Below are positions 34,891-44,366 of a stretch of DNA of 64,000 nt, in pieces (the stretch's first letter is position 1; every line of letters begins with the position of its first letter). This DNA is from Erythrobacter sp. (GTDB taxonomy: Bacteria > Pseudomonadota > Alphaproteobacteria > Sphingomonadales > Sphingomonadaceae). The position numbers and the translations under genes are program-made. The notes beneath the pieces were generated by a model. The model saw only the letters and a list, made by a program, of their open reading frames with translations, was not told where the DNA came from and did no database searches. Where the stretch lies: positions 124,001 through 188,000 of the forward strand of contig NZ_JASJAP010000004.1 in NCBI RefSeq assembly GCF_030066995.1, read 5' to 3'.

Positions 34891-37449
34891 TCAGAACTTC
34901 GCGCGAACCACAACACCATAGGTGCGCGGTTGCAGCGAAAAGGCGGAACGCGAGTTGGCTGCGCCCGACCCACGCAACGTGGTGTTGAAGGTAACCCCGC
35001 GCACCACGTTGTCGGTCAGATTGTTGACAAATCCCTCGATCGAATAGGCGCCATCGTTGAAACGCAGGCCAGCGCGCAGGTTGATGAATTCCTGCCCGTC
35101 CTGCACGTCTCCGATGATGAGAGGAGCGGCATCAATCGCGGCTTCCACGCTACCCGCTGCCGCAATGGCCGCATCGTCAGGCGGAACAATCGCTTGGGTC
35201 GAGGTGCGCTGGTCGCCTTCCAAACGGATCTGGCCCGCAAAGAAGAAGTCCATACCATTGCCAATGGGCTTCTCATAATTGGCCCCCATGATCCCGATCA
35301 CGCCAGGCGCGTTCGTTAGATCGAAACCACACAGCGACGCGATCGTCACGTTGTCAGTCTGGTCTCCCGCGCAATCTTCGGGATAGCGGGCGTCGAGAAT
35401 CGTCGCCGAGGCGCTGATCGAAAGCTCCGGACTAACGCGCCAGAGACTTTCTATTTCGACACCCTTGGATTCCGCTTTCGGTACGTTGAAGGTCTCGAAC
35501 GCCAAACCGGTGAACTCAAGAACCTGGAAGTTCGTAAATTCCTCAATGAAGGCTGCGACATTGAGCGTAAGCGCGTCGTCGATAAGGCGGCTCTTGAAAC
35601 CGATCTCCCACGCATCGACTTCTTCGGACTCAAAGGTGGGGCTAGCGCCATCGACAGCGGCTGTCGTGTCGAGGTTGATACCGCCCGCTTTGATACCATG
35701 CGTGAAGCTGGCGTAGACGTTGATGGGCGTGTCGGGAAATTCGTAGCCCAAACGAACGGTGTAGATCAGCTCTTCATCGCTGAACGTGTCCTCAAACGTC
35801 TCAACCAGAGGCAGTGCAGCCGCCTGAGGCAAGTCCGCTGGCGCCGCGAAGCTGAAACAGCCAAGGGCGAACAACCCGTCGGTTAGCGCGGCTGGAACGA
35901 CCCCGGCCGCAAGAGCGTCAAGAGTAGCTGGACAGATCGTGTTATTCGTCTCTGTCTGAGTGAAGCCGCCTTCCTTTTCTTCCCAAACATAGCGCGCGCC
36001 CACCGTCAGTTCGAGGCCCTCAACAAGCTCCAGCGAGTTGTGGGTGAAGATTGCGTAGCTTTGCGCGTCTTGCTGGAATCGGTTGACCGTCTCCGTGCCG
36101 GTCGCATCGGCACCGGTAAAGGTTTGAATGGGCTGCTCTAGCCCCGGGATGCCGCCAAACAGCGCACCGGCGTTGGCGTCATAATCCGATCCGAGGAAGA
36201 ACGAAGTCGATTGATCGATCGTTTCATCCGAGAAGAAGCCCCCCACCATGTAGTTGAGCTTGCCTCCGAAGGTTTCGCCTTGGATCCGCATTTCCGCCGT
36301 AAACGTTTCGATGTCAGAATCGACGCCGACGTTAAAGATATCCAGCGCGGTGAAGTCTGAATCGTAAAACTCCATGCCTTCGAATTGGCGATACGAGCCG
36401 ATAAAGATGAGGTCTGCGTTGTCCGAAACCGGGAATTCGATCTCACCGGTCAGGCCGTAATTGTCGATATCCGCGATAGGCGCGAAGCTGGCCGAAATCG
36501 TTCTGTTATCAAGAGCTTGTTCGAACTCAGCCTGACCAAAAGGGTTGTCCGAGACAACAGGCTGTCCGTTACCTCCGTTGGCGCCAAGCCCCACTCGCTC
36601 AAACGCGCCCGTAGGCACAAGCGGGGTTTGGTAAAGCTCGATCGCGCCGCAGCAGCTAGACTGGTTGTTCGAATAATCCGCGATCAGGCGACCACGAAAG
36701 CCGCTATCGGTTTCCCACCCTAATTGCGCGCGAACAAGGTATTGGTCGACGTCGTTGGTTTCGTCGAACTTCACACCGTTTTCATCGACAACATCAAGGA
36801 AGCCGTCGCGCTGACGAAACGCGCCAGTGACGCGCAGGGCCAGAGTGTCTTCGGTAAGAGGTACGTTGACCGCGCCTTGCAAGCTGATTTCGTCGAAATT
36901 TCCGTAGCCCGCGTTTACGAAACCGCCGAATTCGCCCAGCTCGGGTCGTTTGGTGGTGATGTTAAGAGCGCCGGCCGAGGTGTTGCGGCCAAACAAGGTG
37001 CCTTGTGGACCACGCAGCACTTCCACGCGCTCGATATCGACGAATTCGTTGAGCGCCACGCCCGGTCGCGACTGATAGGCACCGTCGATAAAGATGCCGA
37101 CCGCGCTTTCAAAACCGATATTGTTTGAGGTCGTCCCCACACCGCGAATACGGAGCACGACCGAACCTGAGGCGATTTGGGCTTGGCTTGAGGTGAAGCT
37201 GGGAGCGAGGTCGGTGACCTCGCGAATGTTGTCGACACCCTGGTTATTGAGCGCCTCCGGCGAAATCGCGGTCACCGCGATCGGGATGTCCTGAACGTCC
37301 TGAGCTCGGCGGGTCGCCGTCACGATGATGACATCCTGGCTGGCTTCAGGAGCTTCGAGACCCTCGGGAATTTCCTGCGCGAAGGCGGGTGCGGTGAACG
37401 AGCTGCAGGCCATCAGACCCGCAGCGTACGCTGCAAGCTTGCGTTTCAT
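34891..37449 (-). CDS. TonB-dependent receptor (sphingomonad type)
   Basis: The 852-residue protein has a signal peptide ending APAFAQ, the TonB-box-like DVIIVTATRR, a plug with VLRIRGVGTTSNN and VEVLRGPQGTLFGRNTSAGALNI, and a long barrel ending RTYGVVVRAKF. Receptors of this type in sphingomonads import varied hydrophobic or plant-derived compounds rather than only siderophores. Its location beside acyl-CoA and monooxygenase genes suggests uptake of the substrate degraded here. By eye its DNA is less GC-rich than its neighbours, and it is flanked by a palindromic repeat. Confidence 0.88.
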   Translation of the reverse strand: MKRKLAAYAAGLMACSSFTAPAFAQEIPEGLEAPEASQDVIIVTATRRAQDVQDIPIAVTAISPEALNNQGVDNIREVTDLAPSFTSSQAQIASGSVVLRIRGVGTTSNNIGFESAVGIFIDGAYQSRPGVALNEFVDIERVEVLRGPQGTLFGRNTSAGALNITTKRPELGEFGGFVNAGYGNFDEISLQGAVNVPLTEDTLALRVTGAFRQRDGFLDVVDENGVKFDETNDVDQYLVRAQLGWETDSGFRGRLIADYSNNQSSCCGAIELYQTPLVPTGAFERVGLGANGGNGQPVVSDNPFGQAEFEQALDNRTISASFAPIADIDNYGLTGEIEFPVSDNADLIFIGSYRQFEGMEFYDSDFTALDIFNVGVDSDIETFTAEMRIQGETFGGKLNYMVGGFFSDETIDQSTSFFLGSDYDANAGALFGGIPGLEQPIQTFTGADATGTETVNRFQQDAQSYAIFTHNSLELVEGLELTVGARYVWEEKEGGFTQTETNNTICPATLDALAAGVVPAALTDGLFALGCFSFAAPADLPQAAALPLVETFEDTFSDEELIYTVRLGYEFPDTPINVYASFTHGIKAGGINLDTTAAVDGASPTFESEEVDAWEIGFKSRLIDDALTLNVAAFIEEFTNFQVLEFTGLAFETFNVPKAESKGVEIESLWRVSPELSISASATILDARYPEDCAGDQTDNVTIASLCGFDLTNAPGVIGIMGANYEKPIGNGMDFFFAGQIRLEGDQRTSTQAIVPPDDAAIAAAGSVEAAIDAAPLIIGDVQDGQEFINLRAGLRFNDGAYSIEGFVNNLTDNVVRGVTFNTTLRGSGAANSRSAFSLQPRTYGVVVRAKF

Positions 37450-37641
37450 AAAATGTCCTCTCCAACTTACCCCGGCGGCCCGCTTTCGGGCTTTCCGTAA
37501 GATTGGAGACTATCAGCGCGCGGTTAAGCCGCAAGACTCCGGGCATAGTTCTTGCCTAAATGTAGCAAAAATATCACAAATCACGCTGCGGCGCAGCATT
37601 ATTACCCAACCGCCGCCACTCGGTCCGATTGCGGTTTCGCC

Positions 37642-39663
37642 CTAAAGGCCCACGCGCAGCCCCGCCCAGATCGTGCGCGGTACGCCGAGATCGATCGCTC
37701 CGCCCGCGTTGCGAGTCACGATCTCCTCGTCAAAGAGGTTTTCGGCTCGAAGAATAATCGACACGCCCTTCGAAATCCGGGCGGAGGCAAACAGATCAAG
37801 AGTGGTGGCCGGCGGCAATCGGTCGGTTTCCTGATCGTCCTCGAACTGCGCGCCTATGTGACGCAAAGTGCCCGCTAGCCGCCACCCTTGCGCAGGCTGC
37901 CAGGCCAGCGTCGTCGAAGCCGAGAACTCCGGTGTCTGTGGAGGCCGATTGCCATTGAGCGCCGCGCTGTCGCCCTCGCCATCGATAGTGGCGTCGGTAT
38001 ACGTCACCGAGGCATCAAAGCTCATCTTCCCGAAAACAAGCACGCCGTTCGCTTCTATCCCTTGCGCGTCGATTGCGGGCAGATTTTGCCTTTGGCGAAG
38101 ATTGGGCTCGAGGGTCACATTGGCGATGGCGTTTTCCACGCGATTGTCAAACGCGGTCAAGGACAGGGCAATTTCGCGGCTTGGGTACCAGTCGAGTCCG
38201 AGTTCAAAGCCTTCAAGGCGCTCATTCTCCAGTTCGGCGTTGGCCTGTGTGACAACCGGAAACACAACGAAGGGTCGATACAGTTCATTCAAGGTCGGCA
38301 GTCGCAAGCCGGTGTAGGCTGCCGCTCGCATTTCGAGACGGCGCGAGGCGTTGAACTTTGCGCCCGCGCGCCAATTGAGCGCCCAGTCAGAACGATCTTC
38401 AGCGATCGTCTCGGTGACAAGAACGCTGGTCGCATTGCGCGCGCGGAAGAAGCCATCTTCGATTCGCGTGTGGTCTGCTCGCAATCCCCCGGTCAACAGA
38501 AGCGGCCCGATCTGCCAGTCGTCCTCGATGAAAACACCCAGGTTTGACGTGTTGCCACCAGCGTTTCGACGCTCGGTAATCAGACCGGTAAAGGCGCTGA
38601 TGGCGTCCTCGAACAACTCGCCGTCCGCGCGGCGATAATCAGCGCCCAGCCGCACTTCATGCGCTTCGCTGATGGGCGGACGGATTTCGAATTTGCCGCC
38701 AAGACCGGTCGAGGGTGTGTTGCGCTGATCGAGGACCGGCACGAACCGTGTCGAGGAGATCACGACGTTGTTGAAATTACGCGCCTGCACGTAAGCAAGC
38801 GCGTCGAATTCCCATTGGCCGCGCCCGACCACCCGCACGCTCGCGTCCTGACCCTCGGTCATCGAATCCGCGCCGTCGAAGCGCAATGTTCGCTGGTCTT
38901 CGAAAAGGCTGACGCGCGCCTGCAGTTCGACATTGGGGCTGAGGGGCGCAACCCCGCGCAAGCCTACCTGCCAGCTCTCAAAGGCGGCTCGGGCGGAGGC
39001 GGGCGTGCGCTGATCCTCAGGCGCCGTGAAGAAACCCTGGCCACGATCCCAGCGTCCGCTAACGGTTGCAAAGCCAGCCCCGAGTTTTGTCGTGAGCGCG
39101 CCGCTCGCCTCGGTCTCCTCGCGATCGTTGACGAGTAGCGAACCGCTGAAACGCCCAAGCGCCTCGGGGCCAGCGCTCTCAAGCTCTATCGTTCCCGCCA
39201 GCGCGCCTGAACCAAACGCGCCCGCCCCCCCGCCGCGGGTGACACGAACGGTCCCGAGCGTGTCCGGGCCAACGGCGGTGAAGGGAACATAGCCGAAGAA
39301 AGGATCGGCGATCGGAACGCCATCGAGCAGCACCAAGGCCCGGCTCGTGGCGTTACCTCCCAGCGCTCTAAGGGTTACACCTTGCGCCGTCGGGTTCGAG
39401 GATCGGCTGTCCGAGCGCCTGAACTGCTGAAAGCCGGCGACGTTGCGCAGCGCATCGTCGAGACGTCCCGAAGCGCTTGTGATTATGATCTCGCGCGGAA
39501 GCTCAACCGTGGCGTACACGCTGTTGGACAGCGCAGGCTCAAGGCCCTCTCCTGTAACCAGTATACCTTCCTCTTGCGGCTCCTCGGCATCATCTTGGGC
39601 GGCGACAGGAAACGGTAGAACGGCAGCGAGCATGCACGCGGCGCAGGAAAATCGGAAGGTCAT
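37642..39663 (-). CDS. TonB-dependent receptor
   Basis: The 673-residue protein has a signal peptide ending FPVAAQ, an acidic spacer (DDAEEPQEEG) with ILVTGEG as TonB box, a plug with RALVLLDGVPIADPFFGYVPF and VRVTRGGGAGAFGSGALAGTIEL, and a barrel ending in IWAGLRVGL. The substrate is not evident. It is on the same strand as the preceding receptor, 192 bp apart, and divergent from the Baeyer-Villiger-type monooxygenase. Two receptors in a row may reflect two related substrates. Confidence 0.87.
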   Translation of the reverse strand: MTFRFSCAACMLAAVLPFPVAAQDDAEEPQEEGILVTGEGLEPALSNSVYATVELPREIIITSASGRLDDALRNVAGFQQFRRSDSRSSNPTAQGVTLRALGGNATSRALVLLDGVPIADPFFGYVPFTAVGPDTLGTVRVTRGGGAGAFGSGALAGTIELESAGPEALGRFSGSLLVNDREETEASGALTTKLGAGFATVSGRWDRGQGFFTAPEDQRTPASARAAFESWQVGLRGVAPLSPNVELQARVSLFEDQRTLRFDGADSMTEGQDASVRVVGRGQWEFDALAYVQARNFNNVVISSTRFVPVLDQRNTPSTGLGGKFEIRPPISEAHEVRLGADYRRADGELFEDAISAFTGLITERRNAGGNTSNLGVFIEDDWQIGPLLLTGGLRADHTRIEDGFFRARNATSVLVTETIAEDRSDWALNWRAGAKFNASRRLEMRAAAYTGLRLPTLNELYRPFVVFPVVTQANAELENERLEGFELGLDWYPSREIALSLTAFDNRVENAIANVTLEPNLRQRQNLPAIDAQGIEANGVLVFGKMSFDASVTYTDATIDGEGDSAALNGNRPPQTPEFSASTTLAWQPAQGWRLAGTLRHIGAQFEDDQETDRLPPATTLDLFASARISKGVSIILRAENLFDEEIVTRNAGGAIDLGVPRTIWAGLRVGL

Positions 39664-39708
39664 GGGGCGCGCCTAAAGCCTTGATCCGCCAAGGTCACGC
39701 GCAATGCG

Positions 39709-39734
39709 GCAAAATGGGACCAGTTTCATTTTGC
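39709..39734. promoter_or_regulatory. 26-bp inverted repeat between the TonB receptor and monooxygenase genes
   Basis: Perfect 8-bp arms GCAAAATG (39709-39716) and CATTTTGC (39727-39734) flank a 10-base spacer. It lies 46 bp before the leftward receptor start and 71 bp before the rightward monooxygenase. A second, shorter repeat GAAAC-CGATA-GTTTC follows at 39759-39773. Size and position fit a TetR-type operator controlling both genes; the regulator is not in the window. Confidence 0.55.
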
Positions 39735-39804
39735 AATCAAGACTCGCGTTTCGCACTCGAAACCGATAGTTTCTCTCGTGGAGAGAGAAGAGGCCCCAGA
39801 CACC

Positions 39805-41316
39805 ATGCTCGCAACACCCCCTGATTTTGACGTCCTCATCGTTGGCGCCGGGATTTCCGGCATTGGCATGGCCGCGCATATGGAAATGAAAGCGCCGGGC
39901 CACAGTTACGCGATCGTGGAGCGTCGCGAGAACCTGGGCGGGACTTGGGATTTGTTCCGCTATCCCGGTATCCGCTCGGACAGCGACATGCACACGCTTG
40001 GTTTCGATTTCGAGCCGTGGCGGCACGAAAAATCGATCGCGGACGCTCCGGCTATTCTGGAATACCTCAACAAGATCGTCGATGAGCGCGATATCCGAAA
40101 GCATATCCGCTTTGGTCACAAGGTCGTCTCCGCCGATTTTCGCGAGGACGAAGCGCGCTGGCATGTCGTAATGGAGCTCGACGACGGCTCGACCACCCGC
40201 CTGACGGCGAATTTCCTCTACCTTGGCTCGGGCTATTACGATTACGATGAGCCTTACGACGCCGGCTTCCAGTTTGGCGACTTCGAGGGGCAGGTGATCC
40301 ATCCGCAATTCTGGCCGGAGGATCTCGACTACAGCGGCAAGAAGATCGTGGTCATCGGGTCGGGCGCCACCGCCGTGACGATCGTGCCATCAATGGCCGA
40401 CAGGGCGGCCAAGGTCACCATGTTGCAGCGCACGCCGACCTGGATGTTCGCACGGCCTGCGAAAGACCGGATCGCGAACGTTCTGCGCAAGATCTTGCCC
40501 GACAAGCTCGCCTATTCGATCACCCGTTTCAAGAATATCCGGATGCAGGACTACGCCTTCAAGACGGCGCGCACCAAGCCAGAGAAGGTGAAGCAAACGC
40601 TCTATAAGGGCATCGAGAAAGCGTTGGGTCCGGGCTACGACAAGGCGGCGTTTACACCGCCCTACAATCCGTGGGAACAACGCTTGTGCCTGGTCCCCGA
40701 TGACGACCTGTTCAAAGCGATACGGTCGGGCAAGGCCGAAGTGGTAACTGGCCATATCGAGGCGTTCGAGAAAGAGGGCGTTCGCCTGAAATCCGGTGAG
40801 CTTCTCGACGCGGACATCATCGTCACCGCCACCGGACTAAAACTTGCGATCGCAGGCAAGATCGACATCAGCGTAAACGGCAAGCACGTCGATTTCTCCG
40901 AGCGTTTCTATTACAAGGGCTGCATGTATTCGAACCTGCCCAACCTTGCGGTGGTGTTCGGCTATATCAACGCCAGCTGGACGCTGCGCGCAGACATCAA
41001 CTCGGACTATGTCTGCCGTGTCCTCAACACGATGCGCGTAAAGGGCGCGGATATCGTCACCCCTGTGCTCACACCTGAAATGGAAGCGACGCTGGAAGTC
41101 GAAGACATCTTCGAAGGTTTCTCAAGCGGCTATCTGGCGCGCGCCAAGGACATCAATCCCAAAAACGCCGTTTCCTATCCCTGGCGTCTGAATCAGGAAT
41201 ATGTGGCTGATCGCAAGCTGATGCAGAATGATCCGGTCGAGGATGGCCTGCTCACCTTCAGCCGCGCCGGAGCCAACGCCTGCGAACCGGATGAGCAGCT
41301 CGAAGCGGCGGAATAG
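39805..41316 (+). CDS. Flavin-containing monooxygenase of Baeyer-Villiger type
   Basis: The 503-residue protein has an N-terminal FAD Rossmann motif GAGISGIGMAAHM, a second dinucleotide motif VIGSGATAVT, and between them FEGQVIHPQFWP (residues 160-171), which matches the class I Baeyer-Villiger fingerprint FxGxxxHxxxWP. It should oxidise a ketone to an ester with NADPH and oxygen, or act on a heteroatom. The ATG at 39805 is preceded by a GAGAGAGAAGAGG stretch; an in-frame GTG at 39778 is the alternative. Divergent from the TonB receptor. Confidence 0.88.
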   Translation: MLATPPDFDVLIVGAGISGIGMAAHMEMKAPGHSYAIVERRENLGGTWDLFRYPGIRSDSDMHTLGFDFEPWRHEKSIADAPAILEYLNKIVDERDIRKHIRFGHKVVSADFREDEARWHVVMELDDGSTTRLTANFLYLGSGYYDYDEPYDAGFQFGDFEGQVIHPQFWPEDLDYSGKKIVVIGSGATAVTIVPSMADRAAKVTMLQRTPTWMFARPAKDRIANVLRKILPDKLAYSITRFKNIRMQDYAFKTARTKPEKVKQTLYKGIEKALGPGYDKAAFTPPYNPWEQRLCLVPDDDLFKAIRSGKAEVVTGHIEAFEKEGVRLKSGELLDADIIVTATGLKLAIAGKIDISVNGKHVDFSERFYYKGCMYSNLPNLAVVFGYINASWTLRADINSDYVCRVLNTMRVKGADIVTPVLTPEMEATLEVEDIFEGFSSGYLARAKDINPKNAVSYPWRLNQEYVADRKLMQNDPVEDGLLTFSRAGANACEPDEQLEAAE

Positions 41317-41369
41317 TATCGAAGCGAACGCGGTGGAATTTGCGGGGTTCTTGAACTAGATCGTCCCCC

Positions 41370-42131
41370 ATGAATTCTCCCGACAAGATCTGGACCGCCG
41401 GCCTCGTCATAGTTGGCGATGAAATCCTCTCTGGCCGCACGCACGACAAGAACATCGCCCAGGTTGCAAGCTGGCTTCAGGTGCAAGGTATCCGTCTGGC
41501 CGAAGTCCGCATCGTTGCCGATGATCAGGACGCGATTATCGAGGCCGTGAACGCGCTGCGCAAAGCCAACGATTACCTTTTTACCACCGGCGGGATCGGA
41601 CCGACGCACGATGACATCACCGTCGATGCCGTGGCGGCGGCGCTGGGCGTTCCGGTCATCATCCACGAAGACGCGCGCGCGCTCCTCGAACGCTACTACG
41701 CCGACAAAGGCGGACTGAACGAAGGCCGCTTGCGCATGGCCCGCGTTCCGCAGGGATCTGAGTTAATCCCGAACCGCATGTCCGGCGCGCCGGGCATTCG
41801 CCGCGGGAATGTGATCCTGATGGCGGGCGTGCCCCACATCACCGCGGGAATGCTCGACGCATTGACCGGCGAGCTTGAAGGCGGCGCGACCCTGCTCACC
41901 GAGACGGTCGGCTGCTGGACAGCCGAAAGCGAAGTGGCGGGCCTATTGCGCGAGACCGAGCAAGCCCACGAGAATTGCCAGATCGGGTCCTATCCGTTCT
42001 TTCGCGATGGCAAGGTCGGCGCGAACTTCGTGATCCGCTCGACCAGCGCGGACGACCTCCAAAGCTGCGTCGACACTTTGTGCGACGGCTTGGCCACGAA
42101 CGGGTACGATTTCACACCGGGCGGCATCTGA
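41370..42131 (+). CDS. CinA-like molybdopterin-binding domain protein
   Basis: The 253-residue protein matches the N-terminal MoaB/MogA-like domain of CinA: AGLVIVGDEILSGRTHDKN, LFTTGGIGPTHDDIT and MAGVPHI. The C-terminal nicotinamide-nucleotide amidase domain of full CinA is absent. Its function is unclear; relatives are often annotated as competence/damage-inducible protein A. It lies 53 bp after the monooxygenase and may or may not be co-transcribed. Confidence 0.85.
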   Translation: MNSPDKIWTAGLVIVGDEILSGRTHDKNIAQVASWLQVQGIRLAEVRIVADDQDAIIEAVNALRKANDYLFTTGGIGPTHDDITVDAVAAALGVPVIIHEDARALLERYYADKGGLNEGRLRMARVPQGSELIPNRMSGAPGIRRGNVILMAGVPHITAGMLDALTGELEGGATLLTETVGCWTAESEVAGLLRETEQAHENCQIGSYPFFRDGKVGANFVIRSTSADDLQSCVDTLCDGLATNGYDFTPGGI

Positions 42132-42197
42132 GAAACGCGCATCGCCGCAGCCCAGGCAAACGCGCAATTAACCCTGCGCTGCTAGCCTCTTAGCGCT

Positions 42198-43178
42198 ATG
42201 ACCCGCGTCTACATCACAATCGACACGGAGTATTCCTCGGGCCTTGTCCGGAGCGGCAGCCCGGACGAACGCGCAGACAACTACGCTCGTTCCATCGCTT
42301 GTGTCTCCAGCAGGGTCACTGCAGGGCTTCCTCACGCGCTTGCACGCTTGCAGGAGACCGGACAGAGCGCGGTCTTCTTCGTCGATCCCATGCCCGCCCT
42401 TTTGTGGGGAACGGCGGCGATCGAGGACATCGTGGCGCCCATCCTCGACGCGGGCCAGGATGTGCAGTTGCACCTCCACACCGAATGGCTGCAATGGGCA
42501 GGGGATCACCATCCGCTCGCTTCGAGACGCACCGGGCAAAACCTGTTCGAGTTCGCGTTCGAGGATCAGTGCACGCTGATCGAATACGCCCGCTCGCAGC
42601 TCATCGCCGCGGGCGCGCCAGCACCCGTTGCCTTTCGAGCGGGCAATTACGGCGCGAACGATGACACCCTGCGGGCGCTCGCCACGTTGGGAATGGAGTA
42701 CGACACCAGCCACTGTCCCGCGCTTGCCGGAAGCGCCAGTCGGCTCTCGCTGGGTCCGGACGATCGCTCTCCGCTCTTCCATAACGGCGTCATCGAGGTG
42801 CCCGTTGGCTCGATCGAAGCTCTGGGAGGCGGCGCTCAAAGGCACGCGCAAATCACCGCGCTGTCTTTCGCCGAGCTTAGCGCAGCCATTGTTCACGCCC
42901 GCGACACAGGCCAGGACAGCCTGACGCTCGTCAGCCACAGCTTTGAGTTCTTCAGCCGCGAGAAGCGGGTAGCCAAGCGCATCGTGCAACGTCGCTTTGA
43001 CCGACTGTGCGCGTTTCTGCGCGACACCAAGGGTGTTGCGAGCGCGACCTATCGCTATGAACCGCCGCGGGTCCGCGCCGCCCGCACGCCCACCCCGCTG
43101 CTTCCCGCCAGCGCTTTGCGCACCGGCGCGCGCATGGTGGAGCAGGCGGTGTCGAACGCGCTTTATGGTACCCGGTGA
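42198..43178 (+). CDS. Polysaccharide-deacetylase-like protein
   Basis: The 326-residue protein resembles the NodB/deacetylase superfamily: an initial ITIDTEYSSG strand, SAVFFVDPMPAL, DAGQDVQLHLHTEWLQW, FRAGNYGAND and LVSHSFEFF. Asp and His residues in these loops would bind the metal. The cellular role is unknown; such proteins often accompany exopolysaccharide genes. It is followed after 9 bp by a FemAB/GNAT-type gene, suggesting both act on an envelope or extracellular glycan. Confidence 0.75.
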   Translation: MTRVYITIDTEYSSGLVRSGSPDERADNYARSIACVSSRVTAGLPHALARLQETGQSAVFFVDPMPALLWGTAAIEDIVAPILDAGQDVQLHLHTEWLQWAGDHHPLASRRTGQNLFEFAFEDQCTLIEYARSQLIAAGAPAPVAFRAGNYGANDDTLRALATLGMEYDTSHCPALAGSASRLSLGPDDRSPLFHNGVIEVPVGSIEALGGGAQRHAQITALSFAELSAAIVHARDTGQDSLTLVSHSFEFFSREKRVAKRIVQRRFDRLCAFLRDTKGVASATYRYEPPRVRAARTPTPLLPASALRTGARMVEQAVSNALYGTR

Positions 43179-43187
43179 AGCCCTCCC

Positions 43188-44126
43188 TTGAGCGCGCAAG
43201 TTCCCTCCAGCCTCGTCAAGAACCGAGCGAGCATCGACTTCACCATCGGCGCGCGCCGGCTGGCATCGGTCGAACGCGACCTGGCCACCTGGTCGTTCAC
43301 TCTCGCTCAGGCGCTGAGCGAGCCCTCGCAGCGCATCGAGCCTCCGTCTCCGGGGCGAGACGGCTGGCGGGTTTTGTCCGCTCCCACTGCCCACATCCCT
43401 TCGATCCTGGAGCGCTTTCCCGATCACATCGTCGGCGCGCGGCAGGACTACCCGCGGCGCTTCGTGGCCATGGATGGCTCGTTTGATGACTACCTGGCGC
43501 GCTTTTCGAGCAAGACCCGCTCCACGCTCCGTCGAAAGGCACGCAAGCTGGAAGGCGAAGTCGGAGCAAGCTTCGCCATCAGCGAGCATCGCTCTCCAGC
43601 TCAGATCGAGCGGTTTCTCGCCCGCGCGCTGCCGCTTTCGGCGCGGACCTATCAGGCTCGCCTGCTGAACGCCGGTCTGCCCGAGGATCAGGCCGCGCAA
43701 TCCGAGATGCTCGCTCTCGCCGAGGCCGATCGGATCCGTTGCTTCCTGCTCGAAGGGCCGGACGCTCCGATTGCGTATCTCGCCCTTCCGGTCCGCGGCA
43801 CCACCCTTATCTACGCGCATCTGGGATACGATCCGCATTGGGCGCGCTTCTCGCCGGGCACCGTTTTGCAGATGGAGGCGCTGGAGAGACTGTTTGCCGA
43901 GCAGCGCTTTAGCCACTTCGACTTCACCGAAGGCGACGGCGCGCACAAGGCGTTGTTTGCAACCGATAGCGTTTGCTGCGCGAGTTTCGCGTTGCTTTCG
44001 CCGACCTTGGCCAACCGCGCGCTAGCGGCGGGACGCGACGCTTTTGACGCGAGCGTGGGCGCGGCCAAGGCGTTTGCCCAGCGTTCAGGAGGGCTCGCCC
44101 GGCTCCGAGCGCGATTGCGAGCGTAA
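43188..44126 (+). CDS. FemAB/BioF2-like acyltransferase (GNAT fold)
   Basis: The 312-residue protein contains the BioF2/FemAB-type core: YLARFSSKTRSTLRRKARKL, FLLEGPDAPIAYLALPV, IYAHLGYDP and SPGTVLQMEALERLF followed by FDFTEGDGAHK. These features are shared with CelD/BcsL-like exopolysaccharide-modifying acetyltransferases. It probably acylates a glycan or lipid precursor. The start is a TTG at 43188, as the next in-frame Met lies far inside. Its 3' end overlaps the convergent small membrane-protein gene by 42 bp. Confidence 0.75.
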   Translation: MSAQVPSSLVKNRASIDFTIGARRLASVERDLATWSFTLAQALSEPSQRIEPPSPGRDGWRVLSAPTAHIPSILERFPDHIVGARQDYPRRFVAMDGSFDDYLARFSSKTRSTLRRKARKLEGEVGASFAISEHRSPAQIERFLARALPLSARTYQARLLNAGLPEDQAAQSEMLALAEADRIRCFLLEGPDAPIAYLALPVRGTTLIYAHLGYDPHWARFSPGTVLQMEALERLFAEQRFSHFDFTEGDGAHKALFATDSVCCASFALLSPTLANRALAAGRDAFDASVGAAKAFAQRSGGLARLRARLRA

Positions 44127-44366
44127 CTCCGCCGCTTGCGCGGCTCGGCGGTTTCGCCCCAGCCGTTTGAAGCGGCTTGCCAGCTTCGATCGGTCCGCTG
44201 GGCTCTCGCCGGGTTGCAGCGCAAACCGAACCCTGATCCACAGCGCAATCGCCACGATCACAACCAGACCGATCCCGACACCCAATCCCAGCTGAGCGTC
44301 ATAGCTCGCCGCCAGGGCGAAGACGGCCAAGGCGACCGCAATCACGCCCCATTTGGGATTTAGCAT
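44085..44366 (-). CDS. Small two-helix membrane protein
   Basis: The 93-residue protein has two adjacent hydrophobic helices (residues 5-20 and 25-43: WGVIAVALAVFALAAS and LGVGIGLVVIVAIALWI) and a basic, soluble C-terminal tail (SRFKRLGRNRRAAQAAEL). No family is recognised. The ATG at 44366 has an AAGGAG site five bases upstream, deciding the start; the same frame is open further to ATGs at 44442 and 44525. It overlaps the convergent acyltransferase end. Confidence 0.6.
   Translation of the reverse strand: MLNPKWGVIAVALAVFALAASYDAQLGLGVGIGLVVIVAIALWIRVRFALQPGESPADRSKLASRFKRLGRNRRAAQAAELRSQSRSEPGEPS

Noticed and set aside
37450..37641. B12 riboswitch or Fur box upstream of the TonB receptor
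   Set aside because: No B12-box or 19-bp Fur-type palindrome was seen; only a short GCTGCGGCGCAGC palindrome at 37585-37597.
42168..43946. 592-codon minus-strand frame opposite the deacetylase- and FemAB-like genes
   Set aside because: It crosses two real plus-strand genes and has no signal, domain or ribosome-binding site.
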